Assembly (NCBI GenBank): GCA_946481135.1
Contig: CAMLMQ010000017.1
Coordinates: forward strand, 1 to 28,010
Direction of reading: 5' to 3'
DNA length: 28,010 bases
DNA from: an uncultured Microbacteriaceae bacterium
GTDB lineage: Bacteria; Actinomycetota; Actinomycetes; Actinomycetales; Microbacteriaceae
Each line of letters begins with the position of its first letter. Position 1 is the first letter of the stretch. The notes under the pieces were generated by a model that was given only the letters and a program-made list of their open reading frames with translations, was not told the origin of the DNA and ran no database searches. Made by a program: the position numbers and the translations under genes. This document shows, piece after piece, positions 14,237 to 21,502 of this stretch.

Positions 14237-14281
14237 CGCGACCTCCCCAAACCCGAGCGAAACACAACACGACTCGGGTCG

Positions 14282-14291
14282 AGGCTAGCAT
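14282..14291. promoter_or_regulatory. Overlapping divergent -10 boxes of the two ESX arms
   Basis: Reverse strand: TGC-TAGCCT (14290-14282) is an extended -10 that would start transcription near 14275 and leave a 38-base leader with GGGGAGG for the WXG100 gene. Forward strand: TAGCAT (14286-14291) would start near 14298, upstream of the RDD-FHA gene. The two boxes share bases. No good -35 boxes were seen. Confidence 0.4.
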
Positions 14292-14359
14292 CGGATTCAG
14301 CACCGAGACCTGGGGATCCGCCCACTGTGAGTAACGGGTCGTGCTGTGAGGAACCAGCC

Positions 14360-15142
14360 GTGACGAGCATCCACCGCGCCGCCCGCCGGCCCCCGGGCAC
14401 CGCGCCCGCCCGGCCCGGGCAACTGCTCGGCGCGCTCGCTCTCGACCTGCTCGCCCTCGCCGTCGCCTCGGCCGCGGTCGTGCTCGCGGGGACGACGGGC
14501 GACGCCGACCTCGTGCTGCTCGCGGCCTTCATCGCCGCCGGAGTGGTCGCGGGCCAGATCCTCGCCTGGCGCCGCACGGGCCGCACGCTCGGCGCCGCGA
14601 TCACGGGGGTGCGCCACGTCGCGTCGACCGACGCCGCCCCGCCGGGGCTCGCGCTCGCCGGCAGCTGGTTCGCCGACGTGCGTGGGGCGCGCGATCCCGT
14701 CGACCCCGTGGTCGCCGCGCCGCTGGCGCCCCCGTCCGCACCCGCCCGCCGCGCCCGCGCCGCGCAGCCCGCCGCGTCCCCACGGCCGTCCGCCGCGCGA
14801 GCCCTGCTCGTCGTCGACGGACGCGTCGGCGGGCCGATCGACGGTGGCGTGGTGGTGGGCCGCAACCCCACGGCTGCCGACGGCGAGCGCCCGGTCGCGA
14901 TCGCCGACCTCGGTCGTGAGATCTCGAAGCTCCACCTCGCGCTGCGCGTCGACGCCGCGGGACGGGTGTGGGTCGAGGACCGGCACTCCACGAACGGCTC
15001 GACCCTCGTGCGCGCCGACGGCGTCTCGGTTCGCCTCGTGCCCGGCGCCGCCCAGCAGCTCGGGGCGGGCGACGTCGTGCGGCTCGGCAGCCACACGGTG
15101 GCGGTGCAGTTCGTCACCGACGTCGCGGCGGTGACGCCGTGA
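14360..15142 (+). CDS. RDD-like membrane protein with C-terminal FHA domain
   Basis: The 260-residue protein has two hydrophobic helices (about 21-43 and 48-69) followed by RRTGRTLGAAITGVRHV (71-87), the pattern of an RDD-type membrane domain. A Pro/Ala/Arg linker (115-146) leads to an FHA domain (about 148-252). The FHA ligand residues are present: GR at 167-168, S189 and H192 (SKLH), and NG at 212-213. It should bind phosphothreonine peptides at the cytosolic membrane face. In Firmicutes, FHA modules are at the N-terminus of EssC; here the module is a separate membrane-anchored protein, the first gene of the machine arm. GTG 14360 has GAGGAA upstream; in-frame GTG 14327 is possible. Confidence 0.87.
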   Translation: MTSIHRAARRPPGTAPARPGQLLGALALDLLALAVASAAVVLAGTTGDADLVLLAAFIAAGVVAGQILAWRRTGRTLGAAITGVRHVASTDAAPPGLALAGSWFADVRGARDPVDPVVAAPLAPPSAPARRARAAQPAASPRPSAARALLVVDGRVGGPIDGGVVVGRNPTAADGERPVAIADLGREISKLHLALRVDAAGRVWVEDRHSTNGSTLVRADGVSVRLVPGAAQQLGAGDVVRLGSHTVAVQFVTDVAAVTP

Positions 15143-15429
15143 GGGAGCGCGACCAGGCACTGCTGGAGTCGGTGCGCACGCATCGTGAGCGGCTCGGGTC
15201 GGCGATCGCGTTCGGATCCCTCGGCGCGCGACGTCCGGTCGCCTCGCTGATGCGCCGACTCGTCGTCGGCGTCGTCATCGCCGCCATCGCGTGCGCGGCG
15301 TGCGTCGGCGTGAGTTTCGTCGGCAGCATCCTGCGGGCGAATGCCGCCGAACACGAGCAGCAGGAACGCCCCGGCGATCCCCTCGAGTCACCCGTTCCCT
15401 CGGACGCCCCGGAAGGCACCGCCCCATGA
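15139..15429 (+). CDS. Small single-pass membrane protein of the ESX machine operon
   Basis: The 96-residue product has an N-terminal charged, helical cytosolic part (about 1-40), one hydrophobic helix with two cysteines (41-64, VVGVVIAAIACAACVGVSF) and an acidic, Pro-rich outer tail (70-96). Positive residues before the helix suggest N-in topology. It starts by GTGA overlap with the FHA gene and ends by ATGA overlap with eccD, so it is embedded in the operon. I do not recognise a family. It is far too small to be EccB, but the single-pass topology with an extracytoplasmic tail raises the idea of a reduced EccB/EssB-like subunit; that is speculation. Confidence 0.8.
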   Translation: MRERDQALLESVRTHRERLGSAIAFGSLGARRPVASLMRRLVVGVVIAAIACAACVGVSFVGSILRANAAEHEQQERPGDPLESPVPSDAPEGTAP

Positions 15430-16730
15430 GCGAGCTCACCAAGATCACCGTCCTCGGCCGGGCGCGGCGGGTGACGCTCGTGGTGCCCGCCGACGAGCCG
15501 TTCGGCGCCCACCTCGCCGAGATCGCGCGCCTGCTCGACGAGTCCCCGGCGCGCGCGGCCCTCACGACGCCCACCGGTGACCAGCTCGACCTCGCGCTCA
15601 CCCCGTCCGACCAGGGCGTGCTCGACGGGACGGTGCTGCGTCTCGTCGACGTCGAGCAGTTGCCGGCCCCGCCGGAGGTCACCGACGTCACCGACCGCGT
15701 CGCCGAGCTGCGGGATGCCGCCCCCGGCCTCTGGGACGCCCGCCAGGCACGCGTGGCCGCCGCGATCGCGCTCGGCGCCCTCTGCGCCGCGGGAGGCACG
15801 GCTCTCGGCGCCGTCGCGGGAGGCTGGCCCGTCGTCGGCCTGCTTGTCGTCGCGACCCTCGCGGCCACCGTCGCCGGGCTCCTCGCGCGTCGCACCGTCG
15901 CCGCCGTGAGCCTCGGGGCCGCCCTCGGCGCGACGCTTCCCGTCGGCACCTGGATCGCGGTCTCGGCGGGGGCGTCCCCGGTCGCGGCGGCGGGAGTGCT
16001 GCCCGCCCTCGTCGTCGGGCTCGCGTGGCTCGTGCTCGCCCTCGCCGTGGGTCTCGGCCGCCGCAGTACCGCCGCCGCGCTCGGAGCGGTCGTCGGCATC
16101 CTGCTCACCGCCGCCGTGCTCGTGCCTCCGCTCCTCGGCGTCGCACTCGCCCCGACGGCGGGGATCGTCGCGACGCTCGCGATCGTCGCCCTCGGCGTGC
16201 TGCCGGCGGTCGCGGTGGCGACGTCGGGGCTCGGCGCACTCGACGACGAGGTGATCGCGGGCAGCCTGCCGTCGCGCGACCGGGTGGCGACGAGCCTGCG
16301 GGACGCCTTCCGGGTCACGTCGTGGGCGGTCGTCGCGGCCGCCGTCTGGCTCGTCCCGGTGATCGGGATGCTCGTCGCGACCGGAGAGTTGTGGGCGATG
16401 CTGCTCGGTAGCGCGGTCGCCCTCGTCGCGCTGCTGCGCACGCGCGTGCTGCCCCTCGCGGTGCCGACCTGGGCGCTCGGCGGCGCCGCGGTGGCCGGTG
16501 CCCTCGCCGGTCTGCTCGCCGCGCCCGTGGGCGACGGGGCACGTCTCGCGGTGCTCGGCGGCGGGGCGCTCGTGATCGTGCTGCTCGCCCTCGTGCGGCC
16601 GAGCGCGCACGGCCGCATACGCCTGCGTCGGCTCGGCGACATCCTCGAGGCGATCGCCGCGGTCGCGGTCGTGCCGTTCCTGCTCGGTGTGTTCGGCGTG
16701 TACGAGGCGCTCCTCGGGGCGTTCGCATGA
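15426..16730 (+). CDS. eccD: EccD, type VII secretion integral membrane protein
   Basis: EccD forms the membrane vestibule of ESX secretion systems. The 434-residue protein has an N-terminal ubiquitin-like YukD domain (about 5-80; TKITVLGRARRVTLVVPADE and DGTVLRLVDVEQLP). A short linker with VTDRVAELRDAAPGLWD (about 90-106) leads to eleven hydrophobic segments to the end, the number expected for EccD. Length is slightly short but normal for actinobacterial members. ATGA overlaps on both sides (15426-15429 and 16727-16730) tie it to the upstream small membrane protein and the downstream 224-residue protein. Identification rests on the domain combination and the neighbouring eccC. Confidence 0.93.
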   Translation: MSELTKITVLGRARRVTLVVPADEPFGAHLAEIARLLDESPARAALTTPTGDQLDLALTPSDQGVLDGTVLRLVDVEQLPAPPEVTDVTDRVAELRDAAPGLWDARQARVAAAIALGALCAAGGTALGAVAGGWPVVGLLVVATLAATVAGLLARRTVAAVSLGAALGATLPVGTWIAVSAGASPVAAAGVLPALVVGLAWLVLALAVGLGRRSTAAALGAVVGILLTAAVLVPPLLGVALAPTAGIVATLAIVALGVLPAVAVATSGLGALDDEVIAGSLPSRDRVATSLRDAFRVTSWAVVAAAVWLVPVIGMLVATGELWAMLLGSAVALVALLRTRVLPLAVPTWALGGAAVAGALAGLLAAPVGDGARLAVLGGGALVIVLLALVRPSAHGRIRLRRLGDILEAIAAVAVVPFLLGVFGVYEALLGAFA

Positions 16731-17401
16731 GCATCGCGCTGTCGGCGACGCGACGGCACGCGCTCGAGGACGCCGAGAGGATGCTCACCCGCCCGCTGAC
16801 GACCGTGCGGCGGGTCGCCGTCGCGGCGGTCACGCCGTTCCCGACCGCGACGCTCACGCGCATCGTCGCACGGGCCGCGGCCCGGCACCGCCGGGGGAGG
16901 ATCCTGCTGACGACGCCCGAGTGGGAACTCTTCCCCGAACCCTCCGGCGACCGGGTGGCACCGCCCGGCGCCGAGGGCCGGCTCCGCGCCTCGGGCGCCG
17001 TGTGGGTCGGTGCCCCCGACCTCGACGACCGGTATTTCGACGTCACGGTCGCCGACGCGGGGGTGCTCGCGCCCTCCGACGTCACCGCACTCGCCCGTGC
17101 CCGCGATGCCGTGTGCCTCGTCGTGCCGCTCGAACGCTCCGCAGCCGAGGAGTCGGTCGCCCTCGCCGAGCAGCTCACCGCCGAGGGACGCCGGGTCGTC
17201 GTGGTGTTCGACCGCACGCGACCGGGACGCGATGCCTGGGCCCGCGCCGTCGCGCCCCGGCTGCGCGCCCCCGCGCTCGTGCTGCGCGCCGATCCGGCGC
17301 TCCTCCGACCGGGGCGCCCGCTCGCCGCCCGCACCCTGCTCACGGCCGCCGAAGTGGCCGGCCACCTCATGACCGATCCGGTGCCCGCGGAGGCCTCGTG
17401 A
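16727..17401 (+). CDS. ESX-operon protein of unknown function (224 residues)
   Basis: The 224-residue protein sits between eccD and eccC with four-base overlaps on both sides, so it is almost certainly part of the machine operon. It has an alternating beta/alpha layout reminiscent of a P-loop or receiver-like fold: VRRVAVAAVTPFPTATLTRIV, RILLTTPEWELF, ARDAVCLVVPLERSAAEESVALAEQL, RRVVVVFDRTRPG. No Walker A glycine loop is visible, so if it descends from a MinD/ParA-type ATPase (as EspI-like proteins do) it has lost nucleotide binding. No membrane helix or signal is present; it is probably a cytosolic accessory of EccC. The family is not recognised. Confidence 0.78.
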   Translation: MSIALSATRRHALEDAERMLTRPLTTVRRVAVAAVTPFPTATLTRIVARAAARHRRGRILLTTPEWELFPEPSGDRVAPPGAEGRLRASGAVWVGAPDLDDRYFDVTVADAGVLAPSDVTALARARDAVCLVVPLERSAAEESVALAEQLTAEGRRVVVVFDRTRPGRDAWARAVAPRLRAPALVLRADPALLRPGRPLAARTLLTAAEVAGHLMTDPVPAEAS

Positions 17402-20400
17402 GCATCCGCCTCGTGCACCGCCCGGCGCGCTCGACGACGCCGGCGACGCCGCCCGAGGAGAGGATGCTCGCCGCCCCTCCGCCGCTCGGCGAGGGCAACA
17501 TCGGCGCCCTGCCCCTGCAGGTGCTGCTTCCCGTGGTCGGCTCGATGGGGTCGATCGTCATGATGACGGTGCTGCGCGGCAACCCGATCTTCGTCGCCGT
17601 GGGCGCCCTGATCCTCGTGCTCGCGCTCGTCGGCGGCGTCGGCATGGCGGTGTCGTCCCGGGGCCGTGAAGCCCGCAGCCGTCGGCGTGCCCGCGAGCGC
17701 TACCTCGACTACCTCGAGACGACGCGCGAGCAGCTGCGGCTCGCCCGCGACACGGCGCGCGCCGAGGCGGAGATCACGCACCCCGAACCCGGTCGCCTGC
17801 CGGTCGTCGTGGCCGACCCCGCGCGTCTCTGGGAGCGCCGTCCCCGCGATGCCGACTTCGGTCGCGTGCGCGTCGGCGCGGGGGTGGTGCCCTGGCTCGA
17901 CCTGCGGGTGCCGCCCGACCAGAACCCCGTGCAGCCCGCCGATCCGACGATGGCCGCGGAGGCCGAGAACGTGCGCGCGGCGTACTCCGCGATCACCGGG
18001 ATGCCCGCGCTCGCCGATCTCGTGACGCACCGCGCTGTCGCGATCGTCGGGCCGACCGAGCCGGCTCGGCGGGCGGCACGCGCCCTCGTCGCCCAGCTCA
18101 CGACGTGGCACGCGCCCGACGATCTCCAACTCGCGCTCGCCGCGCCGCCGTCGGCGCTCGCCGACTGGTCGGGCGTCGAGCTCCTGCCGCACCTCCTCCT
18201 GTCCGACCGGTGGGACGGGCCCGTGCGGGCGCGCCGCATCGCGGAGGATGCCACCGGGCTCGGCACACTGCTGCGCGACGAGCTCGGCGCGCGCGAAGCA
18301 CGGGCGCTGAGCCGACGCGGGGGGCCGCCGACGCTCGAAGCACTCCTCGTCGCCGTGCTCGACAGCCCCACCGAGCCGGCCGGGGCGTTCTCGATGGCTC
18401 CGGGGGTGACGACGGTCGCCGTCGTGAGCGACCGCCTGCACGAGCCGAGCGACACGACCCTGCGCATCACCGTCGACGAGCACGGCTCGGCGCACGTGCA
18501 CGACCTGCGCGACGACTCCGTCGTGCCGGCGACCGTCGACCTCGCGACGCCCGCCCTGCTCGCCGCGCTCGGCGCCGCGCTCGCGCCGCTGCGGCTCTCC
18601 CCCGAGTCCCGGGCCGCAGGCGGCACCCTGCGCGAGCTCGGCCCTCTCGATCTGCTCGGGGTGGACGCGGTCGACGGCATCGGGCCGGCATCCTGGAGCC
18701 GCGTCGGCGGGCCGACCTTCCTGCGGGTTCCGGTCGGCACCGACGACGACGGGGGCGCCCTCGAGCTCGACCTCAAGGAGTCCGCGCAGGGCGGCATGGG
18801 TCCGCACGGCATCTGCATCGGCGCCACCGGCTCGGGTAAGAGCGAGTTCCTGCGCACCCTGCTGCTCTCGCTCGCGGTGCGGCACGCGCCCGAGGACCTC
18901 GCGATGATCCTCGTCGACTACAAGGGTGGCGCGGCGTTCAGCCCGCTGCAGCCCCTGCCGCACCTCGCGGGTCTCATCGACAACCTCGAGGGTGAGGCGG
19001 GGCTCATCGAACGGGCCCGCACCTCGATCAACGGCGAGATCGTGCGCCGCCAGCAGCAGCTGCGCGACCTCGGCGGCTACGACTCGATCACCGCCTACCG
19101 CGACGCGCGGCGCACCAACCCGGCCCTGCCCCCGATGCCGCACCTGCTGCTCGTGATCGACGAGTTCGGCGAGCTGCTCAGCGCGGAGCCCGAGTTCATC
19201 GACCTGCTGCTCACGATCGGACGCATCGGCCGTTCGATCGGCGTGCACATGCTGCTGTCGAGCCAACGCATCGAGGGCGGCCGGCTGCGTGGGCTCGACA
19301 GCTACCTGTCGTACCGCGTGGGCCTGCGCACCTTCTCGGAGCAGGAGTCCGCGGTCGTGCTCAACACCCCCGACGCGTTCCACCTCCCGCCGGTGCCCGG
19401 CTACGGCTACCTCAAGGTCGACACGACGGTCTACACGCGCTTCAAGTCGGGCTACGTCGCCGGTCCGGCCGCGGGACCCGCCCCCGAGGATGACGAGGTG
19501 CGTCCGAGGGTGCTGCCGGTTCCCGTCTACAACACCCTCCAATCGGCGCTCGACGAGCTGCGGCCGGGCGGGGTCGCCGCGCCGACGACGGATGCCCCGC
19601 TCATCGACCTCGCCGTCGCCCGGCTGCACACGCCCACGCGGGCGGCGAGCGCCGTGTGGCTGGCGCCGCTGCCGGAGCGCGTTCCGCTGTTCACGGTGCT
19701 CGACGGCGGCGCGCGAGGCCTCGAGGTGCCGCTCGGCCTCATCGACGACCCCGCCCGGCAGACGCAGGGCGACTGGACGATCGACCTCGCTCGATCGGGT
19801 GGTCATCATGCCGTGATCGGCGCGCCGCAGTCGGGGCGCACGACGCTGCTCCGCACGCTCGCGGCGGGGATCGCGACGACACTCACCCCGGCGCAGGTCG
19901 CCGTCTACGGCCTCGACCTCGCCGGGGCGGGACTCGCGCGGCTCGAGGACTTCCCCCACGTCGGCGGCGTCGCGACCCGCAACGACGCGGAGGCCCAGAC
20001 CCGGCTGCTGGAGGAGCTGCTCGCGATGTTGGCGGCCCGGGAGCGGCTGTTCCGCGAGCGCCGCATCGAGTCGCTCGCGCAGTTCCGGGCCCTGCATGCC
20101 GAGGGCGCCATCCCCGGGATCGTCTCGGCCGACATCGTGCTCCTCGTCGACGGCTACGGGCAGACCCGCGGCGACTTCGAGCACCTCGAGCCGCCGCTCG
20201 CGGAGCTGCTGACCCGCGGCGGCTCGTACGGCATCCACGTCGTCGCGGCGCTGACCCGATGGGCGGAACTGCCGATGCGCCTGCAGCCGCTCGTCGGCAA
20301 CCGGTACGAACTGCGGCTCAACGACCCGAGCGAGTCGACGATCTCGAGGCGCCTCGCGGCGACGATCACCACGCCGGGACGCGTGCTCACGGAGTCGGAG

Positions 20401-21291
20401 CTGTTCGCGCAGGTGGCCCTGCCGACCGTCGACGACGTGGCCGACGAGCGGCTCGGTGATGCGCTCGCCGAGCTCGCCGCCCGCACGGCCGCCGCCTGGA
20501 GCGGGCCCTCGGCGGCCCCGATCCGGCGGCTGCCCGAACGCCTCGACGCCCGGGAGCTGCCCGACGAGTTCGACGAGCCGTCGCGCATCCCGATCGGCAT
20601 CCGGCAGGACACGATGGAGCCCGCGCTGCTCGACCTCGCGGGCCGCGACCCGCACGTGCTCGTGCTCGGCGACCCGGAGAGCGGCAAGAGCGCCCTCCTC
20701 GACCTCGTCGTGCGCGGCCTCGTCGCGCGGCACACGCCCGAGGAGCTCGTGATCGCGCTCATGGAGCCGCGCGGGCGGCTCGCGGCGTCGATCCCGGGCG
20801 ACTACCTCGGCGGTCACGCGGCGACCGGGCCGCGGGCGCGCGAGCTCGCGGCGGCGGTCGCGGTCGAGCTGGAGAAGCGCCAGTCCGGCGGGGCCGCGGG
20901 GCCGCGCATCGTCGTCGTCGCCGACGACCTCGACATCCTCGGCGCCGGCGGTGTCGGCCCCCTCGACCCGCTGCTGCCCTACCTGCCGCAGGCGCGCGAC
21001 CTCGAGCTCTCGGTGCTCGTCACCCGCCCGGTCGCGGGCAGCGCGCGGGCGCTGTTCGAACCCGCACTCCAGGCGCTCAAGGATCTCGGGGCGACCGGCG
21101 TACTGCTGTCGGGCGAGCGCAGCGAGGGACAGCTCTGGCCGGGGATCTGGGCCACCCCGGCGATCCCGGGACGGGCGCGACTGTTGCGACGCGGCGAGGC
21201 GGCGCGGCAGATCCAGGTCGCGCTCGTCGGCGCGGATCGGCTCGTCGGGGACGCCTCGAGCCCGACTCCGAGCGACCTCTCAGAAAAATAA
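17398..21291 (+). CDS. eccC: EccC, three-ATPase FtsK/SpoIIIE motor of the type VII secretion system
   Basis: EccC powers ESX export. The 1297-residue protein is a fused EccCa-EccCb form: two membrane helices (about 37-59 and 62-85), a linker domain, then three FtsK/SpoIIIE ATPase domains. Walker A motifs are GATGSGKS (475-482), GAPQSGRT (808-815) and GDPESGKS (1091-1098). Walker B motifs are LLLVIDEFGE (D588, E589) for domain 1, IVLLVDGYGQ for domain 2 and IVVVADDLDI for domain 3. Domain 2 has arginine in place of the Walker lysine, so it may not hydrolyse ATP. There is no N-terminal FHA module, unlike Firmicute EssC. GTG 17398 overlaps the previous stop by four bases and has GGAGG upstream. 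Confidence 0.95.
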   Translation: MSIRLVHRPARSTTPATPPEERMLAAPPPLGEGNIGALPLQVLLPVVGSMGSIVMMTVLRGNPIFVAVGALILVLALVGGVGMAVSSRGREARSRRRARERYLDYLETTREQLRLARDTARAEAEITHPEPGRLPVVVADPARLWERRPRDADFGRVRVGAGVVPWLDLRVPPDQNPVQPADPTMAAEAENVRAAYSAITGMPALADLVTHRAVAIVGPTEPARRAARALVAQLTTWHAPDDLQLALAAPPSALADWSGVELLPHLLLSDRWDGPVRARRIAEDATGLGTLLRDELGAREARALSRRGGPPTLEALLVAVLDSPTEPAGAFSMAPGVTTVAVVSDRLHEPSDTTLRITVDEHGSAHVHDLRDDSVVPATVDLATPALLAALGAALAPLRLSPESRAAGGTLRELGPLDLLGVDAVDGIGPASWSRVGGPTFLRVPVGTDDDGGALELDLKESAQGGMGPHGICIGATGSGKSEFLRTLLLSLAVRHAPEDLAMILVDYKGGAAFSPLQPLPHLAGLIDNLEGEAGLIERARTSINGEIVRRQQQLRDLGGYDSITAYRDARRTNPALPPMPHLLLVIDEFGELLSAEPEFIDLLLTIGRIGRSIGVHMLLSSQRIEGGRLRGLDSYLSYRVGLRTFSEQESAVVLNTPDAFHLPPVPGYGYLKVDTTVYTRFKSGYVAGPAAGPAPEDDEVRPRVLPVPVYNTLQSALDELRPGGVAAPTTDAPLIDLAVARLHTPTRAASAVWLAPLPERVPLFTVLDGGARGLEVPLGLIDDPARQTQGDWTIDLARSGGHHAVIGAPQSGRTTLLRTLAAGIATTLTPAQVAVYGLDLAGAGLARLEDFPHVGGVATRNDAEAQTRLLEELLAMLAARERLFRERRIESLAQFRALHAEGAIPGIVSADIVLLVDGYGQTRGDFEHLEPPLAELLTRGGSYGIHVVAALTRWAELPMRLQPLVGNRYELRLNDPSESTISRRLAATITTPGRVLTESELFAQVALPTVDDVADERLGDALAELAARTAAAWSGPSAAPIRRLPERLDARELPDEFDEPSRIPIGIRQDTMEPALLDLAGRDPHVLVLGDPESGKSALLDLVVRGLVARHTPEELVIALMEPRGRLAASIPGDYLGGHAATGPRARELAAAVAVELEKRQSGGAAGPRIVVVADDLDILGAGGVGPLDPLLPYLPQARDLELSVLVTRPVAGSARALFEPALQALKDLGATGVLLSGERSEGQLWPGIWATPAIPGRARLLRRGEAARQIQVALVGADRLVGDASSPTPSDLSEK

Positions 21292-21331
21292 CGTTCCGAT
21301 AACTAGACGGCGTTACCGATCCGTTATACAT
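21288..21331 (+). promoter_or_regulatory. AT-rich imperfect dyad with -10-like box after eccC
   Basis: ATAACG (21288-21293) pairs with CGTTAT (21322-21327), and inside it CGATAAC (21297-21303) pairs with GTTACCG (21312-21318) with one mismatch. TATACAT (21325-21331) follows, in the most AT-rich patch of the window. It could be a terminator for eccC or an operator over a promoter pointing right. The sequence ATCCGTTA recurs at 21440-21447, inside the palindrome TCCGTTAACGGA (21441-21452). Confidence 0.4.
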
Positions 21332-21337
21332 TCTTCT

Positions 21338-21440
21338 CAGCGCCCACCGTTTGCTGTGGCGGAGGGTGCGGAATGTGATTGCAGGACACTCTTGGTGCAA
21401 GGGAGAAGGCCGGCCGCTCGCCTCTGCGGCCGGCCTTCAA
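21338..21440 (+). ncRNA. Candidate small RNA between eccC and the photolyase gene
   Basis: The stretch begins about seven bases after the TATACAT box and ends with a strong hairpin (21406-21437). It has no start codon with a plausible reading frame; an ATG at 21374 is followed at once by TGA. Inside it GCGCCCACCG...GCGGAGGGTGCG can fold. It does not match tmRNA, SRP RNA, 6S or a tRNA as far as I can tell. A transcript of about 100 bases is plausible but unproven. Confidence 0.28.
21406..21437. terminator. Strong GC-rich hairpin before the photolyase gene
   Basis: AAGGCCGGCCGC (21406-21417) and GCGGCCGGCCTT (21426-21437) form a perfect 12-base stem around an 8-base loop. No U-tract follows on either strand, as is common in high-GC actinobacteria. 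It probably ends eccC read-through or the small transcript starting near 21338. Confidence 0.75.
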
Positions 21441-21490
21441 TCCGTTAACGGACGCGTCGTCAATCACCCTCCCGTCTCGCCGCCTTTGCC

Positions 21491-21496
21491 TAGGCT
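21491..21496 (+). promoter_or_regulatory. -10 box of a leaderless photolyase gene
   Basis: TAGGCT ends six bases before GTG 21503, so transcription should begin at the start codon. The intervening bases (GAGCCC) give no ribosome site. No clear -35 box is present. Confidence 0.5.
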
Positions 21497-21502
21497 GAGC
21501 CC

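Noticed and set aside
16315..20817. 1500-codon open frame antisense to eccD-eccC
   Set aside because: Its composition (Arg, Gly, Asp, His repeats) is typical of antisense GC-rich frames, while the opposite strand encodes clear EccC motifs.
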